Below, in pieces: positions 1 through 8,116 of a stretch of DNA of 40,663 bases; the first letter of the stretch is position 1, and each line of letters begins with the position of its first letter. A program made the translations under genes and the position numbers. The notes under the pieces were generated by a model. That model ran no database searches. It saw nothing but the letters and a program-made list of their open reading frames with translations, and had not been told where the DNA came from. The DNA lies in contig JAAYPK010000096.1 of assembly GCA_012519845.1 (NCBI GenBank), positions 1 to 40,663 of the forward strand. Direction: 5' to 3'. This DNA comes from Clostridiales bacterium. GTDB lineage: Bacteria > Bacillota > Clostridia > Clostridiales > Clostridiaceae.

Positions 1-68
1 CCTGTAATAATACATATAAATAGTAGTAAATTAATTAATTTACTACTATTTATATGTATTATTACAGG
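1..68. repeat. Perfect 68-base palindrome at window edge
   Basis: Bases 1-34 are the exact reverse complement of bases 35-68, with no spacer and no mismatch. The right arm reads in frame as the signal peptide of the amylase that follows, so the left arm is most simply an inverted copy of coding sequence. Perfect palindromes of this size without a spacer are unstable in living cells but common at contig ends. I therefore infer a fold-back sequencing or assembly artefact, possibly started by the self-complementary AT stretch at 28-41. Confidence 0.85.
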
Positions 69-1545
69 TTTAATTGGTTGTGGAAACGGAAATGTAAAAG
101 AAAATGTTTCAACAAATGTAAACGATGGAAGAGCCTTTTATGAGATTTTCGTTAGGTCTTTCAATGATTCTAATGGTGATGGCATAGGTGATTTAAATGG
201 GGTAACTGAAAAATTAGATTATTTAGAAGATTTAGGTATTAAGGGGATTTGGTTAATGCCAATTAATGCTTCTGGTAGCTATCATGGTTATGATGTAGAT
301 GATTATTATAGCATAAACAAGGATTATGGTACAATGGAGGACTTTGAAAAATTACTAGAAGAAGCTCATAAAAGAGATATTAAGATAGTTATGGATTTAG
401 TTATTAATCATACTTCTATTAACAATAAATGGTTTTTAAGTGCAAAAGATGATCCAAAAAGTGAATATAGAGATTACTATATTTGGACTAATGATATGAA
501 AAAAATAAATGAAATTTCACCAATGAATACAAAAGCATGGAGTCAAAATGGTGATAAAGATGAATTATATTATAGTATTTTCTGGAGTGGTATGCCGGAT
601 TTAAATATGGACAACCCAAAAGTAGTACAAGAGGTAAAAGATATTGCTAAATTCTATTTAGATAAAGGTATTGATGGATTCAGATTGGACGCAGCAAAAT
701 GGGTTTTTAATGATACTAGTAAAAATACAGCATTTTGGACTGATTTTAATAATTATGTTAAGTCAATAAATAGTGATAGTTTAGTTGTTGGTGAAGTATG
801 GGATTCAACTTATAATGAAGCAGCATATGCTAATTCATTAGATTCATTATTTGAATTTTCAATAGGAGAATGTGTTACAGATAGAATTCATAAATATTCA
901 ATTGCTGGATTCCCAGGTGATTATGAATCAGTAAATGAAATATTTAAATCAGAAAATGAAGAATTTATTATAGCTCCATTTTTAAGAAACCATGATCAAA
1001 ATAGAATAGGGGATACCTTTACTGATACTTATACATTGAAAGTTGCAGCAGCAATGTATTTAACTCTACCTGGTACACCATATATATATTATGGTGAAGA
1101 AACTGGAATGACAGGGTCAGGAGCAGATGAAAATAAGAGACAACCTTTTATTTGGGATAATAATGATACAAGTAAAAATACAAGTTGGGAAAAAAGCAAT
1201 AATAATATAAATAAAGTTGCAGTAAGTGTGCAGGAAAAAGATGAGGAGTCATTATTAAATTTCTATAAAGATATATTAAATGTAAGAAATAGTTATGAAG
1301 TTTTAAGATTTGGTACAGTATCTTCAGTTGATACAGATGATTCTAATATAATGGCAATGAAAAGAGAGTATAATAAAAAGGAAGCATATGTTATTGTTAA
1401 TGGAAATGATGATAAAGGTAAAGCAAGTATTCCAAAAGGAAAATATGATGTAGTATATTCAAATAAAGATAAAGAGAAAAGTATAAAAAGTTCAGGAGAA
1501 CTTGAAATAGATAATAAAGAGATAACTATTTTAATAAAAAAATAA
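1..1545 (+). CDS. Secreted GH13 alpha-amylase lipoprotein, 5' partial
   Basis: This is a glycoside hydrolase family 13 enzyme that cleaves alpha-1,4-glucans outside the cell. The frame is open from base 1. It begins in the hydrophobic core of a lipoprotein signal peptide (KLINLLLFICIITGLIGC), with the lipobox cysteine codon at 79-81. The true start codon is lost in the palindrome at the window edge; an internal ATG at 256 would remove the signal peptide and first beta-strand and is not the start. All four GH13 regions are visible: DLVINH (from base 394), GFRLDAAK with the nucleophile Asp at 688-690, GEVWD with the acid/base Glu at 793-795, and RNHD with the transition-state Asp at 994-996. 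A short beta-sheet domain C follows. A terminator closes the unit. The enzyme class is certain; exact substrate (starch, maltodextrin) is inferred. Confidence 0.9.
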   Translation, partial: PVIIHINSSKLINLLLFICIITGLIGCGNGNVKENVSTNVNDGRAFYEIFVRSFNDSNGDGIGDLNGVTEKLDYLEDLGIKGIWLMPINASGSYHGYDVDDYYSINKDYGTMEDFEKLLEEAHKRDIKIVMDLVINHTSINNKWFLSAKDDPKSEYRDYYIWTNDMKKINEISPMNTKAWSQNGDKDELYYSIFWSGMPDLNMDNPKVVQEVKDIAKFYLDKGIDGFRLDAAKWVFNDTSKNTAFWTDFNNYVKSINSDSLVVGEVWDSTYNEAAYANSLDSLFEFSIGECVTDRIHKYSIAGFPGDYESVNEIFKSENEEFIIAPFLRNHDQNRIGDTFTDTYTLKVAAAMYLTLPGTPYIYYGEETGMTGSGADENKRQPFIWDNNDTSKNTSWEKSNNNINKVAVSVQEKDEESLLNFYKDILNVRNSYEVLRFGTVSSVDTDDSNIMAMKREYNKKEAYVIVNGNDDKGKASIPKGKYDVVYSNKDKEKSIKSSGELEIDNKEITILIKK

Positions 1546-1551
1546 GAATTA

Positions 1552-1604
1552 AAAATGCTATAGTAATTCTAAAAAAGTAAAGGAATTATTATGGCATTTT
1601 ATTT
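1552..1604 (+). terminator. Terminator after amylase
   Basis: An 18-bp stem (1552-1569 with 1583-1600, including two G-U pairs) encloses a 13-base loop and is followed by a short T-rich tail. It lies 7 bases after the amylase stop codon. Confidence 0.7.
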
Positions 1605-1648
1605 GTTTAAACATGGTACAAGGGTCACTTTAATATAAGTAAGAATTA

Positions 1649-1657
1649 TGGTAAAAT
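1649..1657 (+). promoter_or_regulatory. Extended -10 promoter for rhomboid-like gene
   Basis: TGGTAAAAT matches the extended -10 form (TG-N-TAAAAT) 31 bases before the next start codon and just after the amylase terminator. No good -35 box is visible, so the call is tentative. Confidence 0.35.
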
Positions 1658-1687
1658 CAAAATTGAAGCTATAAAGGAGTGTGATTT

Positions 1688-2548
1688 ATGAATTGGATTA
1701 ATAAATTAGAAAGAAAGTTTGGAAAGTATTACATTCCAAATCTTATGCTTATAATTACAATGATAAGTTCAGGAGTTTATATTTGTGGAATGGTATTTGG
1801 ATCAAGTTTTTACAATTATTTTTTACTTGATCCTTCAAAAATAATGAATGGAGAAGTTTGGAGATTAATAACTTATATATTTATTACTCCATCAAATTCT
1901 ATACTATATGTATTTACTATTTATTTATTTTATTTAGCAGGAAGTTCCCTTGAAAGAGAATGGGGAGAATTTAAATTTAATATATACTATTTATTTGGTA
2001 TTGTTTGTACAATAGTAGTAGGATTTATTAATTACTTTCTACTAATAAATGGATCTGGAACAAGTATTTCAAATTATGTTAGTAATATAGTATTGGCATC
2101 AACAGTAATGAATTTATCCTTATTCTTAGCATTTGCTAAAATTTATCCTGATTTTGAATTATTATTATTCTTTATTATTCCAGTAAAAATAAAATATTTG
2201 GGATACATAAACTGGGGAGTAATCATTCTGAAACTTATTAGAGATTTAATTATTAATAGAGATATTGGAGGAGCATTATTCACAATTGTACCAATAATTA
2301 ATTATTTATTGTTCTTTGGCGGTAATAATTATAGAAATGCTAAAATGAGAAGAAATTCTGTAATTAGGATGAAGGATTATAAAAAGAAGCTTAATTCAAC
2401 TAAGAAGACTTACATTCATAAATGTGAAGTATGTGGAATTACAAATGAAGATGATCCAGACATGTTATTTAGATATTGTAGTAAATGTGTTGGAAAGCAT
2501 TGTTATTGTGAAAAGCATATATTAAATCATGAACATAAAAATAAATAG
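1688..2548 (+). CDS. Rhomboid-like membrane protein with C-terminal Cys/His cluster, probably non-catalytic
   Basis: The 286-residue protein has about six membrane segments with rhomboid landmarks: GEVWRLITYIF near residue 56, then a helix followed by LEREWGEFKF. The catalytic features of rhomboid proteases are not seen. There is no GxSG in the expected helix, and where the last catalytic helix should carry His-x-x-Gly-Gly the sequence reads RDIGGALF. The soluble tail (245-286) carries C246-x2-C249, C264-x2-C267, H271-C272-x-C274, H277, H281 and H283, which looks like a two-site zinc module. A Shine-Dalgarno AAGGAG lies at 1674-1679. It is transcribed alone between two terminators. I infer a pseudorhomboid that binds membrane clients or partners; the function is unknown. 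Confidence 0.7.
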   Translation: MNWINKLERKFGKYYIPNLMLIITMISSGVYICGMVFGSSFYNYFLLDPSKIMNGEVWRLITYIFITPSNSILYVFTIYLFYLAGSSLEREWGEFKFNIYYLFGIVCTIVVGFINYFLLINGSGTSISNYVSNIVLASTVMNLSLFLAFAKIYPDFELLLFFIIPVKIKYLGYINWGVIILKLIRDLIINRDIGGALFTIVPIINYLLFFGGNNYRNAKMRRNSVIRMKDYKKKLNSTKKTYIHKCEVCGITNEDDPDMLFRYCSKCVGKHCYCEKHILNHEHKNK

Positions 2549-2572
2549 CTTAGAAATTTTACTATAAATTTT

Positions 2573-2616
2573 AAGGATGATGCAAATTAATGATTTTGCA
2601 TCATCCTTATTTATAA
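2573..2616 (+). terminator. Terminator after rhomboid-like gene
   Basis: A perfect 14-bp stem (2573-2586 with 2595-2608) and 8-base loop are followed by a moderately T-rich tail. It stands 25 bases after the stop codon. Confidence 0.7.
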
Positions 2617-2625
2617 TTATTTATT

Positions 2626-2666
2626 ACACAGAAATCGTGCCATCATTTGATGGCACGATCCTGTGT
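2626..2666. terminator. GC-rich hairpin between convergent genes
   Basis: An outer 6-bp arm (2626-2631 with 2661-2666) and an inner arm of about 11 bp (2634-2644 with 2649-2659) form a strong hairpin separated by a small internal loop. It sits 25 bases from the minus-strand glnN stop. Neither strand has a clean T tract directly after it, so it may act as a bidirectional terminator or an RNA 3'-end stabiliser. Confidence 0.5.
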
Positions 2667-2690
2667 TAAAAAAGTTTTATAAAATTATAA

Positions 2691-4787
2691 CTATACTCTG
2701 AAAAGTAAATCAGAGTAAGTTGGGATAGGCCAGTACTCTTTTCCAACTAGTAATTCTAATTCATCAGCATACTTTCTAGCAGCTTCCATTTGAGGAATTA
2801 TTGTATTTCTATAATAACTTGCTAAATCATATCCTTCATTTACATCTTCTACTTTAACTAAAAGATTAGCAAGCTTTTCTGTTTCTTGATATAAACTATT
2901 AGCTGCATTAGATACTTTTGTTAAGGTACCTTTTTCTAAATCACAAGAGTTACTTAATCCAATAGAATTCTTAGCAATTATTGTATCGCTTAAATCTTTC
3001 ATATATGAAGTGACTGCAGGAATAATTTGTTTTCTTAACATGTCACGTAATGTAACAGCTTCTATATTTATAACCTTAGCATAGTTTTCAAGTAATATTT
3101 CATATCTTGAATATATTTCAGCTTTAGTATATACATTATGCTTTTCAAATAAAGCTACATTTTTATCTTTTATAAAGTATGGTAAAGCATCAACTGTAGA
3201 TTTTAGGTTTAATAAACCTCTCTTTTCAGCTTCTACAACCCATTCATCAGAATAGTTATTTCCATTAAAGATTATTCTCTTATGTTCTTTAATAGTTTTC
3301 TTTAATAATGCATCTAAAGCAGCATCAAAATCAGTTGCACTTTCAAGCTCATCTGCAAATTGTTGTAATTCTTCAGCAACAATTGTATTTAACATAATAT
3401 TAGGACAAGAAATTGAAACTGTAGATCCTAACATTCTAAATTCAAATTTGTTACCTGTAAATGCAAATGGAGATGTTCTATTTCTATCAGTTGTATCTTT
3501 TAAGAAATTAGGAAGTACATCTACACCTAAGTCCATATTTTTCTTAACTCTATGAGAGTAGTCTGAACCTTTTTCAATTGATTCTAATATATCATATAAA
3601 TCATCACCTAAGAACATAGAAACAATAGCAGGAGGGGCTTCATTAGCACCAAGTCTATGATCGTTTCCAGCATCAGCAACAGAAAGTCTTAATAAATCTT
3701 GATATTCATCAACAGCTTTTATAACTGCGCATAAAAATGTTAAGAATTGTTTATTGTCTTCTGGGTTATCTGTTGGATCTAATAGATTTTCTCCTAAGTC
3801 AGTTGATAAAGACCAGTTATTATGTTTTCCTGAACCATTAATTCCGTCAAATGGTTTTTCGTGTAATAAACATACTAATCCATGTCTTTCAGCTACTTTT
3901 TTCATAATTTCCATTGTTAATTGATTATGATCAGTTGCTATATTTGTAGTAGAGAAAATTGGAGCTAATTCATGTTGTCCTGGAGCAACTTCATTATGTT
4001 TAGTTTTTGCTAGTATTCCAAGTTTCCATAATTCTTGATCTAAATCAGCCATATATTCTGCAACTCTTGTTTTAATGTTACCAAAATAATGATCTTCAAG
4101 TTCTTGTCCTTTTGGAGCAGGTGCACCAATTAATGTTCTACCAGTAAGCATTAAGTCAAGTCTTTCTTTATATTGTTCTTTATCAACTAAGAAATATTCT
4201 TGTTCAGGTCCTACTGTAGTAATAACTCTTTTAGCTTCAGTATTTCCAAATAATCTTAAGATTCTTAGAGCTTGTTCATCTAATGTTTGCATTGAACGAA
4301 GTAATGGAGTTTTCTTATCTAATACTTCACCACTATAGGATAAGAATACAGTTGGTATACATAAAGTTCCATCTTTAATAAAAGCATCTGAAGTAGGATC
4401 CCATGCAGTATATCCTCTAGCTTCAAAAGTAGCTCTTAATCCTCCAGATGGGAAGCTTGAAGCATCAGGTTCACCTTTTATTAATTCTTTTCCTGAGAAT
4501 TCCATATTAATTGAGCATTTACCATTAGGTGTAATAAATGCATCATGTTTTTCAGCAGTAATACCAGTCATTGGTTGGAACCAGTGAGTAAAGTGAGTAG
4601 CACCTTTTTCAATAGCCCAATCTTTCATAGCATTTGCTACAACGTTAGCAACATCTATTGTTAAAGCTGTATTTGTATCTATAGCCTTTCTTAATTTTTT
4701 GTAAGTATCCTTTGGTAATCTTTCTTTCATTACTTGATCATTGAAAACTAATGATCCAAATAATTCTGGTACATTTTTAGTAGTCAT
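2691..4787 (-). CDS. glnN: Type III glutamine synthetase
   Basis: The protein ligates ammonia to glutamate with ATP hydrolysis in the cytoplasm. At 698 residues it has the length of the GSIII family (about 700), far larger than GSI. Family features include the N-terminal region with the [10 protein letters not shown] and [20 protein letters not shown] motifs, the catalytic-barrel segments [10 protein letters not shown] and [10 protein letters not shown], the [18 protein letters not shown] block, and [16 protein letters not shown]. The start is set by GGAGG (4797-4801 on the complementary strand) about 9 bases upstream. It is transcribed alone, divergent from a second glutamine synthetase, and its leader contains a terminator hairpin about 60 bases before the start codon. 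Regulation by nitrogen status through attenuation is inferred. Confidence 0.95.
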   Translation of the reverse strand: MTTKNVPELFGSLVFNDQVMKERLPKDTYKKLRKAIDTNTALTIDVANVVANAMKDWAIEKGATHFTHWFQPMTGITAEKHDAFITPNGKCSINMEFSGKELIKGEPDASSFPSGGLRATFEARGYTAWDPTSDAFIKDGTLCIPTVFLSYSGEVLDKKTPLLRSMQTLDEQALRILRLFGNTEAKRVITTVGPEQEYFLVDKEQYKERLDLMLTGRTLIGAPAPKGQELEDHYFGNIKTRVAEYMADLDQELWKLGILAKTKHNEVAPGQHELAPIFSTTNIATDHNQLTMEIMKKVAERHGLVCLLHEKPFDGINGSGKHNNWSLSTDLGENLLDPTDNPEDNKQFLTFLCAVIKAVDEYQDLLRLSVADAGNDHRLGANEAPPAIVSMFLGDDLYDILESIEKGSDYSHRVKKNMDLGVDVLPNFLKDTTDRNRTSPFAFTGNKFEFRMLGSTVSISCPNIMLNTIVAEELQQFADELESATDFDAALDALLKKTIKEHKRIIFNGNNYSDEWVVEAEKRGLLNLKSTVDALPYFIKDKNVALFEKHNVYTKAEIYSRYEILLENYAKVINIEAVTLRDMLRKQIIPAVTSYMKDLSDTIIAKNSIGLSNSCDLEKGTLTKVSNAANSLYQETEKLANLLVKVEDVNEGYDLASYYRNTIIPQMEAARKYADELELLVGKEYWPIPTYSDLLFRV

Positions 4788-4843
4788 ATAAAATATCCTC
4801 CCTTTTTATAAAAAAAATTAACACTTAATTATTACGTAAGCAC

Positions 4844-4880
4844 AAAAAAAGACGCAGTGTATTTAAAAATACACAGCGCC
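4844..4880 (-). terminator. Attenuator-like terminator in glnN leader
   Basis: On the minus strand a 12-position stem (4869-4880 with 4851-4862; one U-U mismatch and one G-U pair) with a short AT loop is followed directly by seven T residues (4844-4850). It lies between the glnN promoter and start codon, beginning only about 8 bases after the predicted transcription start. This position means transcription of glnN must read through it, so it is a likely attenuation point. Confidence 0.75.
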
Positions 4881-4895
4881 TTTGCTGATGGTATT

Positions 4896-4924
4896 ATTAT
4901 ATGCTTAATTATGAAAAAAATCAA
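4896..4924 (-). promoter_or_regulatory. Sigma-A promoter for glnN
   Basis: Minus strand -35 TTGATT (4919-4924), 17-base spacer and a perfect -10 TATAAT (4896-4901). Transcription would begin near 4889, giving a leader of about 100 bases. Confidence 0.7.
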
Positions 4925-4939
4925 TAATTAATTTTACAA

Positions 4940-4968
4940 TTGACAAATTTTTTTCTACCTAATAGAAT
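4940..4968 (+). promoter_or_regulatory. Sigma-A promoter for candidate small RNA or long glnA leader
   Basis: Consensus -35 TTGACA (4940-4945), exactly 17 bases, then -10 TAGAAT (4963-4968). It faces right, away from glnN. The next start codon is 380 bases away, and a terminator lies about 80 bases downstream. Confidence 0.65.
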
Positions 4969-4974
4969 AGAATT

Positions 4975-5057
4975 AAGAACTTTAGTTCTTTTTATAATGA
5001 AGTTCATTAATGCAATGATAAATTAAAGTGTAGTGCATAGTATTTTGCACTTTTTTT
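4975..5057 (+). ncRNA. Candidate small RNA or attenuated leader between the two glutamine synthetase genes
   Basis: The segment starts about 7 bases after a strong promoter and ends in a terminator (stem 5025-5033 with 5045-5053, T tract 5051-5057). Within it, a small hairpin lies near 4975-4990 (AAGAAC paired with GTTCTT). No open frame with a ribosome site is visible. It could be an 80-nt small RNA or the attenuated 5' leader of glnA. The rest of the gap, 5058-5206, holds a 9-bp inverted repeat (5101-5109 with 5119-5127) and a 7-bp one (5144-5150 with 5155-5161), but no gene. Confidence 0.45.
5025..5057 (+). terminator. Terminator upstream of glnA
   Basis: A 9-bp stem (AAAGTGTAG with TTGCACTTT, including G-U pairs) ends in a run of seven T. 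A shifted pairing (5032-5037 with 5046-5051) is also possible. No protein gene lies upstream on this strand, so it ends a non-coding transcript or a leader. Confidence 0.6.
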
Positions 5058-5206
5058 AATGTCATTTAGGCATATATTTTTATAAAATAATATTAATATA
5101 TTAATCTAATTTATATTATTAGATTAAATAAAGAAATTTTCAAAAATTCTTTAGAGAATTTATTACTAATGGTATAATGGTAATATTAATTTCTTTAGAA
5201 TCTTAA

Positions 5207-5235
5207 TTGATATTGTTTTATATATTATATATAAT
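5207..5235 (+). promoter_or_regulatory. Sigma-A promoter of the glnA operon
   Basis: TTGATA (5207-5212), 17-base spacer, perfect TATAAT (5230-5235). The predicted start is near 5242, giving a leader of about 110 bases before glnA. I searched this leader for paired hexaloop hairpins recognised by ANTAR proteins and did not see a convincing pair. Confidence 0.65.
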
Positions 5236-5349
5236 GTAATAATTAATAACTTATACTTACTAAATAAAATATCATTAGACGTTTAGTTAATATATGAAAT
5301 AAATGCTGCAATTATTATAAGATAATAATAATTAAAGGGGGGAATAATA

Positions 5350-6672
5350 ATGGATAAAACAATTTCAGAAATACTAGAATTTGTTGAAGAAAATGATATA
5401 AAGTTTATCAGGTTGCAATTTTGTGATGTTTTTGGTGAATTAAAAAATATTTCAATTATGTCTTCTCAATTAGAGAAAGCATTTTTACATGGTATTAGTT
5501 TTGACGCATCATCTATAAATGGTTTTTTAACAATAGAAGATTCTGATTTATTCTTAGTTCCAGATCCATCAACTTTGGCAATTTTACCTTGGAGACCTCA
5601 AGAAGGAAGAGTAGCAAGATTTTTTTGTTATATAAAAACTCCGAGTGGTGAACATTTTGAAGGTGATTGTAGGTATCTCCTTAAAAAAACTGTTGAAGAA
5701 TTAAGAATAAAAGATTATACTGCTAAAGTTGGACCAGAATGTGAGTTCTATTTATTTAAAACTGATGATGAAGCAGAACCACTTCTTGTTCCACAAGACA
5801 GAGCAGAATATTTTGATGTAGCACCTTTTGATAAAGGAGAAAATGTTCGTAGGGAGATTTGTTTAACATTAGAAGAAATGGGATTAAAACCAGAATCATC
5901 CCATCATGAATCTGGCCCTGGTCAAAATGAAATTGATGTAAAGTATGATAATCCAGTAGAATCAGCAGATAATTTTATAACTCTTAAATCAGTAGTTAAA
6001 ACAATTGCTGGACTTAATGGTTTATATGCAAGTTTTATTCCAAAGCCTTTATTTACTCAAAGCGGATCTGGACTTCATATTAATTTATCATTATTTAAAG
6101 AAGATAAAAATATTTTCAAAATTAATAATGGTCATTCAAAGAAAGCAGAAAGCTTTATTGCAGGTATAATGTTTAGAATCAAAGAGATTACTGCTATTTT
6201 AAATCCTATAATTAATTCATATAAACGCTTTGGTTCACATGAAGCACCAAAATATATTACTTGGTCTCATAAAAACAGGTCTCAATTAATTAGGATACCT
6301 GCTTCTACTGGAGAATATTCTAGAATGGAGCTTAGAAGTGCAGATGGCACTTGTAATCCATATTTAGCTTTTGCTTTATTAATTAAAGCTGGTCTTGAAG
6401 GTGTTGAATTAGAAAGAAAATTGCCAAATGCATTTGATGGAAATGCATATAATATTAATGAAAGTATGCAATTAGATACTTTACCTGCCTCTTTAGATGA
6501 AGCTATTAAATTTATGAAAAATAGTGATTTCGTAAAAGATACTCTAGGAGAATTTTTATTTAATAAATTTATAGAAAAGAAAGAAAAAGAATGTAGGGAA
6601 TATCATGAAAATTCTTCAAGAGATGATGAAATATCAGACTGGGAGATAAACAATTATTTCTATAGATTTTAA
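5350..6672 (+). CDS. glnA: Type I glutamine synthetase
   Basis: This 440-residue protein has the size and layout of dodecameric GSI enzymes. It has an N-terminal beta-grasp domain (to about residue 100) followed by the catalytic barrel with KVGPECEFYLF, HHESGPGQNEID, the nucleotide/substrate segment GSGLHINLSL, NSYKRF, and IRIPASTGEYSRMELRS before NPYLAFA. The usual PGYEAP flap sequence reads GSHEAP and the loop before the GSGLH segment is TQS, so it departs somewhat from textbook GlnA; enzymatic activity still seems likely because metal and substrate residues are retained. The start has AGGGGGG 8 bases upstream. It leads an operon with an ANTAR regulator, dapF, pyrG and dapL. A glnA-nitR pairing is known in solventogenic clostridia. 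Confidence 0.88.
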   Translation: MDKTISEILEFVEENDIKFIRLQFCDVFGELKNISIMSSQLEKAFLHGISFDASSINGFLTIEDSDLFLVPDPSTLAILPWRPQEGRVARFFCYIKTPSGEHFEGDCRYLLKKTVEELRIKDYTAKVGPECEFYLFKTDDEAEPLLVPQDRAEYFDVAPFDKGENVRREICLTLEEMGLKPESSHHESGPGQNEIDVKYDNPVESADNFITLKSVVKTIAGLNGLYASFIPKPLFTQSGSGLHINLSLFKEDKNIFKINNGHSKKAESFIAGIMFRIKEITAILNPIINSYKRFGSHEAPKYITWSHKNRSQLIRIPASTGEYSRMELRSADGTCNPYLAFALLIKAGLEGVELERKLPNAFDGNAYNINESMQLDTLPASLDEAIKFMKNSDFVKDTLGEFLFNKFIEKKEKECREYHENSSRDDEISDWEINNYFYRF

Positions 6673-6704
6673 AAAATAATAAATCTATAATGGGGGCTGG
6701 AGAT

Positions 6705-7274
6705 ATGGATAAAATATTAATTGTTTGTAGCTCAGAAAAAGGATTAAAAGTATATACAGATAATTTGAAAAGTATGGGCTATAGCCATATAGAAAGTGAA
6801 AATAATAGTGCAGCTGCTAGGAGACGTATGATTCAAGATGACTTTAACGTTGTGTTAGTTGATACACCGCTTAAAGATGAATTTGGAACAGAATTTGCTA
6901 AGAAAGTATCTCAAAAAGGCTCAACAGGTGTAATATTAGTTGTAAAATCAATTGAAGCTGATATGATTAGTGCTAAAGTTGAGGAGTACGGAATTTTTGT
7001 TATCCCAAAGCCTTTTAGTAAATCTATATTCTATCAAAGTGTAAAATTTGTATTTACTTCACTTAGAAGATTTTCAAAACTTAAGGATGAAAAAAATAAA
7101 TTATTAAATCAAGTTGAAGTTATAAAAAAGGTTGATAGAGCTAAATGTCTTTTGATACAATATAACAGTATGTCAGAAGAAGAAGCTCATAAGTATATAG
7201 AAAAGCAAGCTATGGACTCCAGAGTAAGTCGTAAAGAAATAGCAGAAAAAATTATTAATTATTTTGAGGTGTAA
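6705..7274 (+). CDS. ANTAR-domain antiterminator response regulator (NitR-like)
   Basis: This 189-residue cytoplasmic protein has a receiver-like domain (1-120), a coiled-coil linker (about 121-145) and a C-terminal ANTAR RNA-binding domain (about 145-189, with DRAKCLL, the MSEEEAHKYIEKQAM helix, and basic residues). The receiver keeps the phosphoacceptor-position Asp53 (LVDTPL) and Lys102 (PKPF), but the acidic pair that normally binds magnesium is replaced by C8-S9-S10. Phosphorylation may therefore be absent or altered. ANTAR proteins bind dual-hairpin RNA leaders and prevent termination. The start at 6705 is preferred over ATG 6690 because the GGGGG ribosome site (6692-6696) falls 8 bases upstream of it. 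It lies 32 bases after glnA and 2 before dapF. Likely targets are nitrogen genes, perhaps those next door. Confidence 0.88.
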   Translation: MDKILIVCSSEKGLKVYTDNLKSMGYSHIESENNSAAARRRMIQDDFNVVLVDTPLKDEFGTEFAKKVSQKGSTGVILVVKSIEADMISAKVEEYGIFVIPKPFSKSIFYQSVKFVFTSLRRFSKLKDEKNKLLNQVEVIKKVDRAKCLLIQYNSMSEEEAHKYIEKQAMDSRVSRKEIAEKIINYFEV

Positions 7275-7276
7275 AC

Positions 7277-8116
7277 ATGGAATTCACTAAAATGCAAGGA
7301 TTAGGAAATGATTATATTTACTTTAATTGCTTAAAGGAAGAAATAAAGGAACCTAATAAACTTTCAGTAAAATTAAGTGATAGGCACTTCGGTGTTGGTT
7401 CCGATGGTATAGTATTAATATTACCATCTAAAATTGCAGATTTTAGAATGAGAATGTTTAATGCTGATGGATCAGAAGGAGAAATGTGTGGTAATGCAAC
7501 AAGATGTATTGGAAAATACGTATACGAAAAAGGCATTACTAATAAAACAGAAATTACTCTTGAAACTTTAGCTGGAATTAAGGAATTAAAGCTATCTGTA
7601 AAAGATAATTTAGTTACTGAAGTTGCAGTAAATATGGGAAATCCAATAATAAATTCAAAAGAAATTCCTGTGATTTTCAATAAAGAGAAAGTTATAAATG
7701 AAATAATAAAAATAAATAATATTGAATATAACATAACATGTGTATCTATGGGGAATCCTCATTGTGTTGTTTATATGGATAATATTGATGATTTGGATAT
7801 TTCAAAGATAGGACCATTATTTGAAAATAATCCTTTATTCCCAGAAAGAATTAATACTGAGTTTGTTCAAGTAATTGATAGAAAAACAATTAAAATGAGA
7901 GTATGGGAAAGAGGAAGTGGGGAAACATATGCATGTGGAACTGGTGCATGTGCAAGTGTAGTTGCATCAGTTTTAAATAATTATTGTAATAAAGATGAAG
8001 AAGTAACTGTAAAATTACTAGGTGGAGATTTAAAGATTAAATATTCATCTAATGGATCAGTAGAAATGACAGGTCCAGCAGAGTTTGTTTATGAAGGAAG
8101 GATAGGAAATGAATAA
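7277..8116 (+). CDS. dapF: Diaminopimelate epimerase
   Basis: DapF converts LL- to meso-diaminopimelate for lysine and peptidoglycan. At 279 residues it has normal length. The two catalytic cysteines are in EMCGNATRC and [10 protein letters not shown], and the N-terminal KMQGLGNDY signature is present. GAGGTG lies 6 bases upstream of the start. The stop overlaps the pyrG start by 8 bases, so translation is coupled. Its product pathway partner dapL is two genes downstream: DapL makes the LL-isomer that DapF epimerises. Confidence 0.96.
   Translation: MEFTKMQGLGNDYIYFNCLKEEIKEPNKLSVKLSDRHFGVGSDGIVLILPSKIADFRMRMFNADGSEGEMCGNATRCIGKYVYEKGITNKTEITLETLAGIKELKLSVKDNLVTEVAVNMGNPIINSKEIPVIFNKEKVINEIIKINNIEYNITCVSMGNPHCVVYMDNIDDLDISKIGPLFENNPLFPERINTEFVQVIDRKTIKMRVWERGSGETYACGTGACASVVASVLNNYCNKDEEVTVKLLGGDLKIKYSSNGSVEMTGPAEFVYEGRIGNE

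Noticed and set aside
5242-5349. ANTAR target hairpin pair in the glnA leader
   Set aside because: I looked for two hairpins with hexaloops having A first and G fourth and found no convincing pair by eye; only a covariance search could settle it.
7318-7734. Long open frame on the minus strand inside dapF
   Set aside because: It lies wholly within a confidently identified gene, has no ribosome site or domain, and arises from AT-rich codon use. The same applies to other antisense frames, such as 12888-13316 and 29257-29607.
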